DNA of 64,000 nt from Pilimelia terevasa (GCF_014647915.1 NZ_BMQC01000015.1:24503-88502); one strand, 5' to 3'; shown: positions 35,269 to 44,313, numbered from the stretch's first letter. The notes: generated by a model from the letters alone, not told the origin. Numbers and translations: made by a program.

Positions 35269-36066
35269 TCAGGCGTACCGGTCGAACTGCTCCACCTGGG
35301 ACTGGTGCTCGGAGTCGGTGAAACCCACCGACCGGTAGACCCGGATCGCGGAGTAGTCGGGATCGGCCACCATCACCAGCGTGCCCGCGTCCAGCTCGGC
35401 GAAGCCGTACTGACTCACCCGGTGTACCAGCGTCCCCGCCAGACCCCGTCCGCGCAGGTCCGGATGGGTCTGGACGCTCTGGAAACGGGCCAGACCCGGG
35501 CTGGCCCTGAACAAGCCCATCGCCGAGGCGAGGCGTCCGTCCACGAAGGCGCCCCACCAGGCGCCGTGGCCGGCCTCGACCAGGCCTCGTTCGTAGGCCG
35601 CCTTGCGGTGGGCGAAGACAAGGTACTCCGGCGGGGAGATCTCGTCGTTGCAGGCAACCGCGAGCGCTACCCGCTGCGCCCAGTCGTCGTCGGTGACCAG
35701 CGGACGGTACTGCGCCGTACGGTCCGGCCGTGGTGGCTCGTGCACCGCCTGAGCGGTCATCACCGCCCCCCTGTTGAGGGCCAGCCCCGCGCGTACCAGC
35801 GGCGCGAGGTCGGCGGACTGGTCGTGCACGCCGTCGACGCCGAACGTCCGGTGCCTGCTGTCCGGGAACCGTGCGTCGCTGGCCGCCAGCAGCTCGTCCA
35901 TGTCGGCTGGAGCCGGTGGCCGTGCCAGCAGCGTGAAGTTGCCCCAGTGGAAGGTGGGATTACCCGGCGTGCGGACCACCAGGTAGGAGCCGTGGTCTTC
36001 GATCTGACTGCCGCCCCACCGCAGCAGGGCCAGGTCGGTGCGGAAAGCCAGCGAGCGAACGTCCAT
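35269..36066 (-). CDS. GNAT-family acetyltransferase
   Basis: A 265-aa protein. The C-terminal half is a GNAT domain ('ASAMGLFRASPGLARFQSVQTHPDLRGRGLAGTLVHRV', 'VMVADPDYSAIRVYRSVGF'); the N-terminal half looks like a degenerate first GNAT-like domain ('HWGNFTLLARPPAPADMDELL'). It probably acetylates a small molecule or peptide amine. ATG 36066 has TAGATT 6 nt upstream. Confidence 0.85.
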   Translation of the reverse strand: MDVRSLAFRTDLALLRWGGSQIEDHGSYLVVRTPGNPTFHWGNFTLLARPPAPADMDELLAASDARFPDSRHRTFGVDGVHDQSADLAPLVRAGLALNRGAVMTAQAVHEPPRPDRTAQYRPLVTDDDWAQRVALAVACNDEISPPEYLVFAHRKAAYERGLVEAGHGAWWGAFVDGRLASAMGLFRASPGLARFQSVQTHPDLRGRGLAGTLVHRVSQYGFAELDAGTLVMVADPDYSAIRVYRSVGFTDSEHQSQVEQFDRYA

Positions 36067-36152
36067 CTCCCGAATCTAGGCGCACCGCGGCCATCTCGGC
36101 GACGATAGGCACTGCAGGGTAGACCGCTGCCGAGGTCGCCGGGAAGCCCGGG

Positions 36153-36761
36153 TCAGCAGGGCTCGGTGCGGGCGCCGATGCGGCTCTCGCTCCAGTGCAC
36201 CCCGTTGAGCTGGGTGGCGTCCTCGGTGGTGAACAGCATCCGCTCGGTGAGCGTCACCGTCGCCCGGCCGCATGCGCCGGTCAGCGGCGCGGGGAACCGG
36301 TGCTCCAGCACCACCTCGTCGTCCAGCGGCGCCGCGAGGTCCTTGACCACCGTCTCGTACGGCGCGGCCCCGCCGCCGAACTCGACCTTGGCCGTACTGG
36401 TCAGCGTCGACCGCGGCGAGATGTACCGGTTCTGGGTGTGGGCGGCGCCGTCGAGCACCACCCGGCGCCCCGCTCCCGGGTCGAGCTGGATAGTGGCGGC
36501 GCAGGTGGCGTCGTCGCGGGGTCGGGGCGGGCTGAAGATCGGACCGAGTTCGGCCCGGAACCTCTCCGAGCCCACGACCAGGTTGCCGTCGCTGACGGAG
36601 ACCCTGAGGTCGGCCCTGGTGCACTTCGACCCGCGGACAGAGACGGAGCCGATCCCGATCGGATCGGCGGCGGCGCGCGCGGCGGCAGCCGGGACGCCGG
36701 ACAGGACGGTGGCGGCGGCGGAGACGACGAGAGCGGCAGGGAGCAGTCCGAAGCGGCGCAC
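36153..36761 (-). CDS. secreted hypothetical protein (DUF4360-like pattern)
   Basis: A 202-aa protein with a signal peptide (MRRFGLLPAALVVSAAATVL to 'AAARAAAD'). The mature part pairs cysteines (GSKCTR, DATCAATIQ, GACGRAT, TEPC), with alternating beta-strand pattern. Layout and length match the protein at 38924-39538, so the two are probably distant paralogues. The pattern 'C..........F.A..G........C.....' recalls DUF4360 secreted proteins; this is tentative. GTG 36761 is chosen from the signal peptide. Confidence 0.65.
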   Translation of the reverse strand: MRRFGLLPAALVVSAAATVLSGVPAAAARAAADPIGIGSVSVRGSKCTRADLRVSVSDGNLVVGSERFRAELGPIFSPPRPRDDATCAATIQLDPGAGRRVVLDGAAHTQNRYISPRSTLTSTAKVEFGGGAAPYETVVKDLAAPLDDEVVLEHRFPAPLTGACGRATVTLTERMLFTTEDATQLNGVHWSESRIGARTEPC

Positions 36762-37186
36762 GTGGCATCGGCCTTTCGTGGTGGGGACGGCGGAACCCGC
36801 GCGGCAGCGCCGGTTGGCCGGAGCATAGGAGCGCGGCCGCTGTCCCCGACATTGATCTGTCGGATGCCGGACAGCCGGCCGGCGCGGACAACCGAGGGCG
36901 TCGGCGCGCACACGAAACGACGGGCGGTCAAGCGAGCCGCCGACGTGACCACTGCGCAAACGTATAGATTTGCTTCTTTATCTAACGATGTCTGAGTCGT
37001 ACTATTGGGGCACCAGGGACTGCCGGATACAGGTAGCTGTTTAGTGGTCCCGAATAAACGTCGATGAGCCTGTCGCGCTTCTGTCGTGCTGTGGGGGCGA
37101 GCTGACCGGACATCGTTTCCGGCCCGTGGGTCTGTCCGGGGAATTTGTGGTTCGCCTGAAGAAGTGCGCACGAGAAAGGGATCTTC
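36762..37186. other. divergent intergenic region with AT-rich promoter patch
   Basis: 425 nt without a gene. An AT-rich core at about 36958-37005 (CGTATAGATTTGC, TATCTAACG, TACTATTGG) probably contains promoters for the two divergent secreted-protein genes. I see no clear operator. Confidence 0.4.
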
Positions 37187-38065
37187 ATGGAGTTTTCCGG
37201 GATGACGCGCGTGGTGAGGGCGGCCCTGTCGGGCGTTGTCGTCGGCGCGATGCTGTGCGGCGGCGCGGCCGCTGCCGCCGCGCCCGTGTCCGCGAGCCCT
37301 GCGACAGTCTCCGCAGGTCCGCCGCTCGAAGTGGACGTCACCGCCGCGAACTGGGACCAGGTGGCCCAGTACTCGGCCGAGAAGCCGGTGGTCCTCGACT
37401 TCGGGGCCGAGCTGTGTCTGGGCTGCAAGGAGATCGCCAAGGACCTGCACGGGATCGTGCAGCAGGACGGCGGCGCCTGGATGGTCGGCAGCGTCGACAG
37501 GGACGCCTACCCGGAGCTGCACGCCAGGCTCAATGTGACCACGCTGCCCACCCTGGTCGTCCTGCGCAACGGTAAGGAGCAGAGCGCCGTCGTGCCGCGG
37601 TTCACCGGGTACGCCGGCGGCTCCAAGGAGTGGACGAAACTGTGGCGCTGGATCCAGGACGTGAAGAACGGCGACTACCCGCCCGCCATGCCGGCGGACC
37701 CCAACATCGAGATCCCGGTGACCACCGGGAACATCGAGGAGGTGCTGAGGGAGTCGGGCAGGAGGCTGGTCGTCCTCGAATTCGGCGCGCCCTGGTGCAG
37801 CGCGTGCAAGGAACTGAGGCCGCACATGCAGAAGTTCGCCAAGGACGACGCCGGCCGGTGGCTGCTCGGACAGGTGAACGGCGACGCCTCGCCGGAGTTG
37901 AACAGCCGTTTCCAGATCAAGGGGTACCCGAGCCTGCTCGCCCTGCGCAACGGGCGCGAGGTCGGCCGGAAGTTGGGCTACAACGGCGACCCCCGCACGT
38001 ACCGCACCTGGGTCGATTCCCTGCTCGCGGGAAGGGCTAACGCGGGGGTCCACGTGACCGGCTGA
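37187..38065 (+). CDS. secreted protein with two thioredoxin domains
   Basis: A 292-aa exported protein. After a signal peptide (to about residue 38, 'PVSASPA') come two thioredoxin folds. Domain 1 (about 50-150) has 'VVLDFGAELCLGCKEIAK' and cis-Pro 'TLPTLVVL'. Domain 2 (about 175-285) has 'VVLEFGAPWCSACKELRP' and cis-Pro 'GYPSLLAL'. Both CXXC sites are intact but differ (CLGC and CSAC). It probably reduces or isomerises disulfides outside the membrane. ATG 37187 has AAAGGGA about 6 nt upstream. Confidence 0.85.
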   Translation: MEFSGMTRVVRAALSGVVVGAMLCGGAAAAAAPVSASPATVSAGPPLEVDVTAANWDQVAQYSAEKPVVLDFGAELCLGCKEIAKDLHGIVQQDGGAWMVGSVDRDAYPELHARLNVTTLPTLVVLRNGKEQSAVVPRFTGYAGGSKEWTKLWRWIQDVKNGDYPPAMPADPNIEIPVTTGNIEEVLRESGRRLVVLEFGAPWCSACKELRPHMQKFAKDDAGRWLLGQVNGDASPELNSRFQIKGYPSLLALRNGREVGRKLGYNGDPRTYRTWVDSLLAGRANAGVHVTG

Positions 38066-38098
38066 CCCCGACGGCCCCCCCGCCTAGCATGGGGAGCC

Positions 38099-38881
38099 AT
38101 GGACGAAGCGCCGCGCAGCGGCACCGCGGACGTCGCCGCGTTCCTGGACCGCGCGCCGGAGTTGTCACCGGTCCCGTTCCTGACCTTCCTGGACCACGCC
38201 AGCGGCGAGCGGGTGGACGTGACCGCCGCGGCGCTGGCTGCCCAGGCGGCCCGCACCGCCGTCCTGCTCCGCGACGACTGCGGGGTCGGGCCGGGCGGCC
38301 GGTGCGCGGTCCTGCTGCCGCCGCACTGGCGGAGCGCGGCGATCCTGCTGGGGTGCTGGGCGGCGGGCGCGGCGGTCGAGTACCGGCCGTGGGCCACCGC
38401 CGGCCTGGGGCGACCCGCCCACGCCGACGCCGTGTTCGTCTCCGGGGCGCGGCTGCGGAGCTGGCTGGAGGAGGTGCCGCCCGGTCGGCACCGCTTCGTC
38501 GTCGGGCTGGGCGGGCCCGCGGGCGAGGTGCCGGCGGGCTTCTGGGACTTCGAGACCGCCGTGCGCGGGCTGGACGCCGCGGCCGCGCCCCGGCCCGTGT
38601 TCGCCGCGGGCGCGCCGGCCAGCCCGGACGGCACGTCGCACCAGGAGTGGGGGAGCCTGGCCCGAGCCGTCGCCGACCTCGCCGGGCTGGGGCGCGGCGA
38701 CCGGGTTTTGGTCGACGTCGACGACCCGGCCAACGAGCAGCCGGTGCGCTGGCTGCTCGCGCCGCTGTCGGTGGGGGCGACGGTGGTGCTGTGTACGCAC
38801 GCCGACGCCGCGGCCCGGGCGCGGATCGCGGCGGAGGAGGGCGCCACCCACCAGTGGCCGGCGGCCCTCGGCGGCGGCTGA
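38099..38881 (+). CDS. TIGR03089 family protein
   Basis: A 260-aa protein resembling the N-terminal part of AMP-forming acyl-CoA ligases ('RAPELSPVPFLTFLDHASGERVDVTAAALAAQAART', 'GGRCAVLLPPHWRSAAILLGCWAAGAAV'), without the ATP-binding and C-terminal lid domains. This truncated form is a conserved actinobacterial family of unknown function, so the gene is complete rather than broken. TAGCAT lies 8 nt before ATG 38099. Confidence 0.85.
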   Translation: MDEAPRSGTADVAAFLDRAPELSPVPFLTFLDHASGERVDVTAAALAAQAARTAVLLRDDCGVGPGGRCAVLLPPHWRSAAILLGCWAAGAAVEYRPWATAGLGRPAHADAVFVSGARLRSWLEEVPPGRHRFVVGLGGPAGEVPAGFWDFETAVRGLDAAAAPRPVFAAGAPASPDGTSHQEWGSLARAVADLAGLGRGDRVLVDVDDPANEQPVRWLLAPLSVGATVVLCTHADAAARARIAAEEGATHQWPAALGGG

Positions 38882-38923
38882 CTCCCTGCGCGATCCGCGC
38901 CGCGGGCGCGGCCGACCGGGCGG

Positions 38924-39538
38924 TCAGCAGTCGGGTGCGTCGATCACCACCGACGGGGCGAGGGTGGCGCTGGTGCCCGAGTTGAGCATCGCGTTGCCGG
39001 GCTGGCCGGTCGGGATCCACGTCTGCAGCTCGGTGGTCAGCGTGAACCGCCCCCGCCCGCCGCAGGGCGCCAGTTCGGTCCCGCGGCCGTCGACCGGCGG
39101 TCCCCAGACCTGGTGGATGTCGCCCTGCCACGTCACGTTGCCAGTCCCGACCTCCGCGCCCGAGGGCGTCCGCACCGCCGCGTTGGTGATCGCCCCGGCC
39201 TTGCCGGAGACGATGACCTCGGCGGCGGGGTGCAGTTCCCGCAGGACGAGGCGCTTGTGCGCCTGCATCCGGAACTCGATGGTCGCCTCGCACGCGACGG
39301 ACTGCCCGTTGCTGGTGGTGAAGCCCGGAGTCAGCAGCCGGACCTCGGTGCTGCTGGCCACCTGTACGCGGGCGCTCCCCGAGGTGGCGCACAGGCCGTC
39401 GATGGCGGGCAGGCTGACCGACACCCAGCCGGCCGCCCGGGGGGCGGCGGAGGCGGGGGAGGCGATGATCGAGGGTACGAGGGCGGCGGCGGCGCACCAC
39501 GCCAGTCGGCGCGACGCCGGTCTCGGCAGAGTTGTCAT
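38924..39538 (-). CDS. secreted hypothetical protein, paralogue-like to 36153-36761
   Basis: A 204-aa protein with a signal peptide ('SRRLAWCAAAALVPSIIASP' to 'ASAAP'). The mature part has paired cysteines (GLCATS, VACEATIEF, APCGGRGRF, APDC) and beta-rich sequence, with the same order and spacing of Cys as the product of 36153-36761: a Cys near the start, 'C-ATI(Q/E)' in the middle, 'CGR' late and a C-terminal Cys. Function unknown. Confidence 0.65.
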   Translation of the reverse strand: MTTLPRPASRRLAWCAAAALVPSIIASPASAAPRAAGWVSVSLPAIDGLCATSGSARVQVASSTEVRLLTPGFTTSNGQSVACEATIEFRMQAHKRLVLRELHPAAEVIVSGKAGAITNAAVRTPSGAEVGTGNVTWQGDIHQVWGPPVDGRGTELAPCGGRGRFTLTTELQTWIPTGQPGNAMLNSGTSATLAPSVVIDAPDC

Positions 39539-39618
39539 GCGGCCCAGCCTGCGCGGCGCACCGCCGCCCCAGCATCCATGAACTCCCTAGGCTTGGGCGC
39601 CGCCGGCCCGGCCGCGGC

Positions 39619-40047
39619 TCAGCCCGGCCCCTGTTCGGCCGCGCGGCGCAGCCCGGCCGCCTCCAGCGCCAGGTACCGCCGGGTCAGCGCGCCGGTGAGC
39701 AGGCGCAGTACCGGGGCGAGCGGGCCGCGGTGCCGCAGCGCCAGGGTCAGGGTGGTCGCCCCGTCCGGCGCGGGGTCGAGCAGGTGGTCGGCCGTCACGG
39801 TCAGGCCCGGGTTCCGGGACACCCAGGTGAAGCCGCGCCCGGGCGCCCACCGGGTGACCTCCCACTCGGCGGCCGGCAGGCGCGGCTGGCGGATCCGCAC
39901 CCGCGCCCCGGCGGCGAGCGCCGCCCCGGACAGCGGCGTCACCTCGCGCATGGAGGCGGTCCACCGCGGCCACGCGGCCACGTCGGCGAGGACCGCCCAG
40001 ATCCGCTCCGGCGGCGCCTCGATGCGTACGCGCGTCTCGTAGGTCAC
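39619..40047 (-). CDS. SRPBCC-fold (START/Bet v1-like) protein
   Basis: A 142-aa single-domain protein of the polyketide cyclase/START superfamily ('YETRVRIEAPPERIWAVLADVAAWPRWTASMREVTPL', 'GFTWVSRNPGLTVTADHLL', 'TLTLALRHRGPLAPVL'). It would bind a hydrophobic ligand in a helix-grip pocket; the ligand is unknown. GTG 40047 has TAGCCT 6 nt upstream. Confidence 0.88.
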   Translation of the reverse strand: MTYETRVRIEAPPERIWAVLADVAAWPRWTASMREVTPLSGAALAAGARVRIRQPRLPAAEWEVTRWAPGRGFTWVSRNPGLTVTADHLLDPAPDGATTLTLALRHRGPLAPVLRLLTGALTRRYLALEAAGLRRAAEQGPG

Positions 40048-40139
40048 CGATCCAGGCTAGTGCCGCCGGCCTGCCGCGACGGGCGGCCCCGGCAGGCGAA
40101 ACGGGCCTCCGGCGCAGCGCGGCGTACTAGCGTCGGGGC

Positions 40140-40574
40140 ATGTGGGGCATACTGCGGCCGGTGCACCTGGTGTACCGCGGCCTGGTCTGGATCGCCAACG
40201 CGCCCGGCACCCTGCTCGTCTTCTACCTCGTGGTCCTGGCGGTCAGCGCGACGGCGTACAGCCTGCTGGAGGACAAGAACCTCGGCGACGCGCTGTGGTG
40301 GTCGGTGGTGACCGCGAGCACCGTCGGCTACGGCGACACCTACCCCACCACGATCGGCGGGCGGATCCTCGCCGGCATCCTGATCTCCGGCATGGTGCTG
40401 CTGGTCATCCCCCTGATCACCGCCCACTTCGCCAGCAAGCTCATCGTCGACGCCGACGCCTTCCGGCACGAGGAGCAGGAGGAGATCAAGCAGCGGCTGC
40501 GCGAGATCCAGCGCCTCGCCGAGGGACTGGCCGCCGCTTCGTCCCCGGGGGACGCCGGCCGGCGCGGAGAATGA
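40140..40574 (+). CDS. two-helix potassium channel
   Basis: A 144-aa KcsA-like channel: helix 1 (about 22-42), pore loop with selectivity filter 'TASTVGYGDTYPTT', helix 2 (about 78-98, 'ILISGMVLLVIPLITAHFA'), and a charged C-terminal helix ('RHEEQEEIKQRLREIQRLAE') suited to tetramer bundling. TAGCGT lies 6 nt before ATG 40140. Confidence 0.93.
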   Translation: MWGILRPVHLVYRGLVWIANAPGTLLVFYLVVLAVSATAYSLLEDKNLGDALWWSVVTASTVGYGDTYPTTIGGRILAGILISGMVLLVIPLITAHFASKLIVDADAFRHEEQEEIKQRLREIQRLAEGLAAASSPGDAGRRGE

Positions 40575-40578
40575 CGCC

Positions 40579-41643
40579 GTGGACCTTCCCGTACGCCCGC
40601 CGGTCAGGCCGATGCTCGCCAAGCCCGTCGCCGACATCCCGCCGGGGCAGTGCTACGAACCCAAGTGGGACGGCTTCCGGTCGATCATCTTCCGGGACGG
40701 CGACGACGTGCAGATCGGCAGCCGCAACGAGAAGCCGATGACCCGGTACTTCCCGGAGGTGGTCGACGCCGTCCGGGCGCACTTCCCGCCCCGCGCGGTG
40801 ATCGACGGCGAGATCGTCATCGCCGACACCGCGCGCAACCGGCTCGACTTCGAGGCCCTCCAGCAGCGCATCCACCCGGCCGACAGCCGGGTGCGGCTGC
40901 TGGCCGGGCAGACCCCGGCGAGCTTCGTCGCGTTCGACCTGCTCGCCGTCGGCGACGCCGACCTCACGCCGCTGCCGTTCGCCCAGCGCCGCCAGCGGCT
41001 GGAGCAGGCGCTGGCCGCGGCCGGCCCGCCGGTGTACGTGACGCCGCTGACCCGGGACGCGGCCGAGGCGCGGCGGTGGTTCGCGCAGTTCGAGGGCGCT
41101 GGCCTGGACGGGTTGATCGCCAAGTCCCCCGACCTGCCGTACCAGCCCGACAAGCGGGTCATGGCCAAGATCAAGCACACCCGGACGGCGGACTGCGTGC
41201 TGGCCGGGTACCGGGTGCACAAGTCCGCCGACGACGCCGTGGGGTCGCTGCTGCTGGGGCTGTACGACGGCGACACCCTGCACAGCGTGGGGGTGGTGGG
41301 GGCGTTTCCGATGGCGGTCCGCAAGTCCCTGTACGACGAGCTGCGCCCGCTGGTCACCGCGCTGGACGCGCACCCGTGGAACTGGGCCGCCCACGCCCGC
41401 GGCGAGCGCACCCCGCGCCGCAACGAGACGAGCCGGTGGAACGCCGGCAAGGACCTGTCCTTCACGCCGCTGCGCCCGGAGCGGGTGGTCGAGGTGCGCT
41501 ACGACTACCTGGAGGGTCCGCGGTTCCGGCACACGACGCAGTTCGTCCGGTGGCGGCCCGAGCGCACGCCGCGCTCGTGCACGTACGCGCAGCTCGACCA
41601 GCCGGTCTCCTTCGACCTGCGCGACATCCTGCCGCCCGGCTGA
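40579..41643 (+). CDS. ATP-dependent DNA ligase (LigC-like)
   Basis: A 354-aa ligase. Motif I 'YEPKWDGFRSI' contains the AMP-accepting Lys; 'RNEKPMTRYFPE', 'VIDGEIVI', 'FVAFDLLAV', 'GLDGLIAKSPDLPYQPDKR' and 'MAKIKHTRTADCVLAGYRVHK' are motifs Ia to V. The OB-fold domain follows. It is stand-alone, without LigD polymerase or nuclease domains, as in mycobacterial LigC. It follows the channel gene by 4 nt and may share its mRNA. It could work with the LigD-type polymerase at 33.4 kb. Confidence 0.92.
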   Translation: MDLPVRPPVRPMLAKPVADIPPGQCYEPKWDGFRSIIFRDGDDVQIGSRNEKPMTRYFPEVVDAVRAHFPPRAVIDGEIVIADTARNRLDFEALQQRIHPADSRVRLLAGQTPASFVAFDLLAVGDADLTPLPFAQRRQRLEQALAAAGPPVYVTPLTRDAAEARRWFAQFEGAGLDGLIAKSPDLPYQPDKRVMAKIKHTRTADCVLAGYRVHKSADDAVGSLLLGLYDGDTLHSVGVVGAFPMAVRKSLYDELRPLVTALDAHPWNWAAHARGERTPRRNETSRWNAGKDLSFTPLRPERVVEVRYDYLEGPRFRHTTQFVRWRPERTPRSCTYAQLDQPVSFDLRDILPPG

Positions 41644-41670
41644 CCCGCGGCCCCGCCCGCGCCGTCCGGG

Positions 41671-42567
41671 TCAGAAGCGGGCGAACGAGCGGACCGGCTG
41701 CCGCGGCCCCCACCGGGGAGCGCCGTGCCCGGCGCGCAGCAGCAGCGCGCACACCCGGCCGCGGTGCCCGGCGAACGGGGCCAGCAGCTCCAGCATCCGG
41801 TCGTCGGTGGCCCGCGGCTCCCCGGCCAGCGCGTACGCCACGATGTTCTTCAGGTGGTAGTCGCCCACGCTGACCGCGTCGGCGTCGCCGTAGACGGTGT
41901 GCCGGACCTCGGCGACCGTCCACGGGCCGATCCCGGGCACGGCGCGCAGCCGCCGCGCGGCGTCGGCCGGGCCGGCGGACTGGAGCCGGTCGGCGAGCGC
42001 CGCGGCGCGCAGCAGCGTCGTCGCCCGCCGCTGCTCGACCCCGAACCGGTGGAACGTCCAGTAGGGCTCCGCCGCGACGGCCGCGGGGTCCGGCGGCAGC
42101 AGCAGCGGCTGGGGACCGGGCGCGGGCGCCCCGAAGTGCCGGACCGTCGCCGCGTACGCCAGGTACGCCTCCTTGCCGGTGACCTTCTGTTCGAGGACCG
42201 CCCGCAGCAGCCGCGGGAAGACCAGCCCGGTGGCGGGCAGGCGCAGCGCGGCGTACCGGCGGGCCAGGCCCCGCACCAGCGGGTGGCCGGCGGCCACGTC
42301 GGCGAAGCCGGTCACGTCGTCGCGCAGCCCGGCCACCGCGTCGGCGCGCTCCCGCAGCCAGGGCGCCCCCGGCCCGTACGCCGTGGCGGCGACCGCGCCG
42401 GCGTCCTGGCGCAGGGCGAGCGTCCCCGGGCCGGCCGGCGTGCGGGCGGCCCACCAGAACGTCCCGGCGACCCACCGCGCGCACGGGTCGTGCCGGCCGA
42501 ACGGCAGGCCGCCCAGCGACACGTCCAGCCGGTACCCGGCCGGTACCGCGAGGGTGCGGATGATCAC
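41671..42567 (-). CDS. AlkA-like DNA-3-methyladenine glycosylase
   Basis: A 298-aa HhH-GPD glycosylase that removes alkylated bases. The helix-hairpin-helix is 'LRAVPGIGPWTVAEVRH' and the catalytic Asp lies in 'AVSVGDYHLKN'. The N-terminal AlkA_N-like beta domain precedes it. GTG 42567 overlaps the alpha/beta hydrolase stop (GTGA), so the genes are coupled. Its place just after the DNA-repair operon fits a repair neighbourhood. Confidence 0.88.
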   Translation of the reverse strand: MIIRTLAVPAGYRLDVSLGGLPFGRHDPCARWVAGTFWWAARTPAGPGTLALRQDAGAVAATAYGPGAPWLRERADAVAGLRDDVTGFADVAAGHPLVRGLARRYAALRLPATGLVFPRLLRAVLEQKVTGKEAYLAYAATVRHFGAPAPGPQPLLLPPDPAAVAAEPYWTFHRFGVEQRRATTLLRAAALADRLQSAGPADAARRLRAVPGIGPWTVAEVRHTVYGDADAVSVGDYHLKNIVAYALAGEPRATDDRMLELLAPFAGHRGRVCALLLRAGHGAPRWGPRQPVRSFARF

Positions 42568-43316
42568 CCCGACACTGTGCCACCCGGCGGCGCCAGCAGG
42601 GGCGCCAGCAGGGCCAGGGTCCGGCCCGGCGACTCGACGTGGGCGCTGTGTCCGAGATCGTCCAGTACCGCCGGGGGCCGGCCGAGGGCGGCGAGCTGCG
42701 CGGTGTCGACCATCGGGTCCGCGGCGCCGCGGGCGAGGAGCACCGGCACCGGGCACGCGGCCAGCAGGGCGGCCATGTCGGGGGCGCCGACGCCGTACGC
42801 CGCCGGGTCCATCGCCAGCCGCCAGCGGCCGCCGGCCTTGCGGATCCCGGCGCCGACCGCCGGGTGGTCGGCGTCGACCAGGCCCTCCAGGCCAGCGACG
42901 CGCAGGAACCGCCGGGCGGCCTCCGCCCGCTCGTCGCAGGACCAGGCCGGCCGGGCGGCCAGCGCCGCGGCCCGCGTCAGCTCCTCGGCCGACCACGCCA
43001 CCTTGACGCCCACCCCGACCACCGCGCCGACGGCCACGCCGTGGGTGCCGGCGGCCAGCGCCAGCCCGACCACGCCGCCGAGGGAGTGCCCGATCACCGC
43101 GTACCGCGGCCCGGGGTCCAGCTCAGCGGCCACCGCCGCGGCCAGCGCGTCGAACGTGTACCGGGCCAGCGGCGGCGCGGCGCCGTGCCCGGGCAGGTCG
43201 ACGGCCCGCCACGGCCCCGGCCACCGCTCGTCCAGCAGCGGCCGCCAGCCGCTCCAGACGGCGGCGTTGCCGCCCATCCCGTGCAGCAGGAGCAGGGTGT
43301 GCCCGTCGGTCGTCAC
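42564..43316 (-). CDS. alpha/beta hydrolase
   Basis: A 250-aa hydrolase: oxyanion 'LLLLHGMGGNAAVW', nucleophile elbow 'VIGHSLGGVVG', acid in 'GAADPMVDTA', base His in 'LGHSAHVESP'. The substrate is unknown. GTG 43316 has CACACT 7 nt upstream and no SD. It begins 64 nt after the nurA-like stop and may also receive read-through from that operon. Confidence 0.85.
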   Translation of the reverse strand: MTTDGHTLLLLHGMGGNAAVWSGWRPLLDERWPGPWRAVDLPGHGAAPPLARYTFDALAAAVAAELDPGPRYAVIGHSLGGVVGLALAAGTHGVAVGAVVGVGVKVAWSAEELTRAAALAARPAWSCDERAEAARRFLRVAGLEGLVDADHPAVGAGIRKAGGRWRLAMDPAAYGVGAPDMAALLAACPVPVLLARGAADPMVDTAQLAALGRPPAVLDDLGHSAHVESPGRTLALLAPLLAPPGGTVSG

Positions 43317-43380
43317 CCGCGCGAGTGTGCCAGCCCGGCGGTGCGGCGCCGCCCTCCGGTCGGCCGGCCGGCGGCGCCGG

Positions 43381-44313
43381 TCAGCCGGCCGCCAGGGACA
43401 TCGCGCGGTGCAGCAGGCGCCCGTCGCCGAGCAGCCGCCGCAGCCGCCGCTCCAGCCCGGCGATGGGGGTCAGGTTCTGCGGCGCGCGGGGGTCCTTGTA
43501 CGCCTGCGAGGCCAGCAGCGGCAGCGTGACCTGCGACAGGTCGGCGAGCCGGACCGCCTCCGGCAGGGGCAGCGCGGCGGCGCACTCCACCCGGACGACG
43601 CCGGCCCACGGCCCGCCGCGCGGCCCGGGCAGCCGCAGGTACCAGCTCAGGCTCGGCCACCGGTCGCCGATGCGGAACACCGGCGTGCGCTCGCCGGCCG
43701 CCAGCCGCGCGACGAGGGCGGCCTGGGCCGGCGGCAGGTACATCCGGTGCTGGGTCTTGATGTACCCGATCGTGGTCGCCGCGGCCTCCCGGCCGCCGAG
43801 CTTGCCGTCGACGACGACGAGGTCCGCGTCGGCGGCGGCGCCGGTGACGGCGACCTCCAGGGCGGTCAGCGGACCCTGGACCGCCGCCGGCAACTGCTCC
43901 AGCTCGCCCCGCTGCACCCGGTGCCGGGTGTACGTGGCGTGCCGGGTCACCAGGTCACCGGCGGTGGGGCTGGCGGTGAACACCCCGCGGCGCACCTCGC
44001 CGGCCACCAGGTCGGCGGTACCGCCGCGCAGGTCGCAGCGCACGATCCCCGCCGCGTACGACGCCGCCAGGCCGGGCAGCGAACCGCCGTCGGGCTCCGC
44101 CGTCCACACCGTCGCGTCGATCCGGCGCACCCCGTCCACGAGCAGGACGGCCCCGGCGGCCCGCACGTCGCCGGGCGCCCGCCGGGCGTTCCACGCCCCG
44201 GTCGGCAGCTCCACGTCGAGGTCCACGTCGGCGCTGCTGCGGGAGTCCGGTCCGGTGCCGGCCTCGAAGCTCGCCCCGTGGCTGGGGTTCCACGGGTCGA
44301 CGAACCAGCTCAC
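43381..44313 (-). CDS. NurA-like 5'-3' nuclease domain protein
   Basis: A 310-aa protein. Features of the NurA fold: motif I-like 'AVLLVDGVRRIDATVW' with the metal Asp near 60; 'LVVVDGKLG' with a second acidic residue; 'TIGYIKTQHRMYL'; 'LAAGERTPVFRIGDRWPSLSWYLRL' (the NurA 'geRTp.f...SWYlRL' pattern); and 'GVVRVECAAAL'. NurA works with HerA to resect DNA ends. It is the last gene of the overlapping operon; its GTG overlaps the sbcC stop (GTGA). The identification rests on motif order and context. Confidence 0.75.
   Translation of the reverse strand: MSWFVDPWNPSHGASFEAGTGPDSRSSADVDLDVELPTGAWNARRAPGDVRAAGAVLLVDGVRRIDATVWTAEPDGGSLPGLAASYAAGIVRCDLRGGTADLVAGEVRRGVFTASPTAGDLVTRHATYTRHRVQRGELEQLPAAVQGPLTALEVAVTGAAADADLVVVDGKLGGREAAATTIGYIKTQHRMYLPPAQAALVARLAAGERTPVFRIGDRWPSLSWYLRLPGPRGGPWAGVVRVECAAALPLPEAVRLADLSQVTLPLLASQAYKDPRAPQNLTPIAGLERRLRRLLGDGRLLHRAMSLAAG

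Noticed and set aside
38099..38881. Truncated, broken acyl-CoA ligase
   Set aside because: The short length is typical of the conserved TIGR03089 family, and the start signal and coding pattern are intact.
43381..44313. Simple hypothetical protein unrelated to the SbcCD operon
   Set aside because: The GTGA overlap with sbcC and the NurA-like RTP...SWYLRL and VDG motifs argue for a functional partner.
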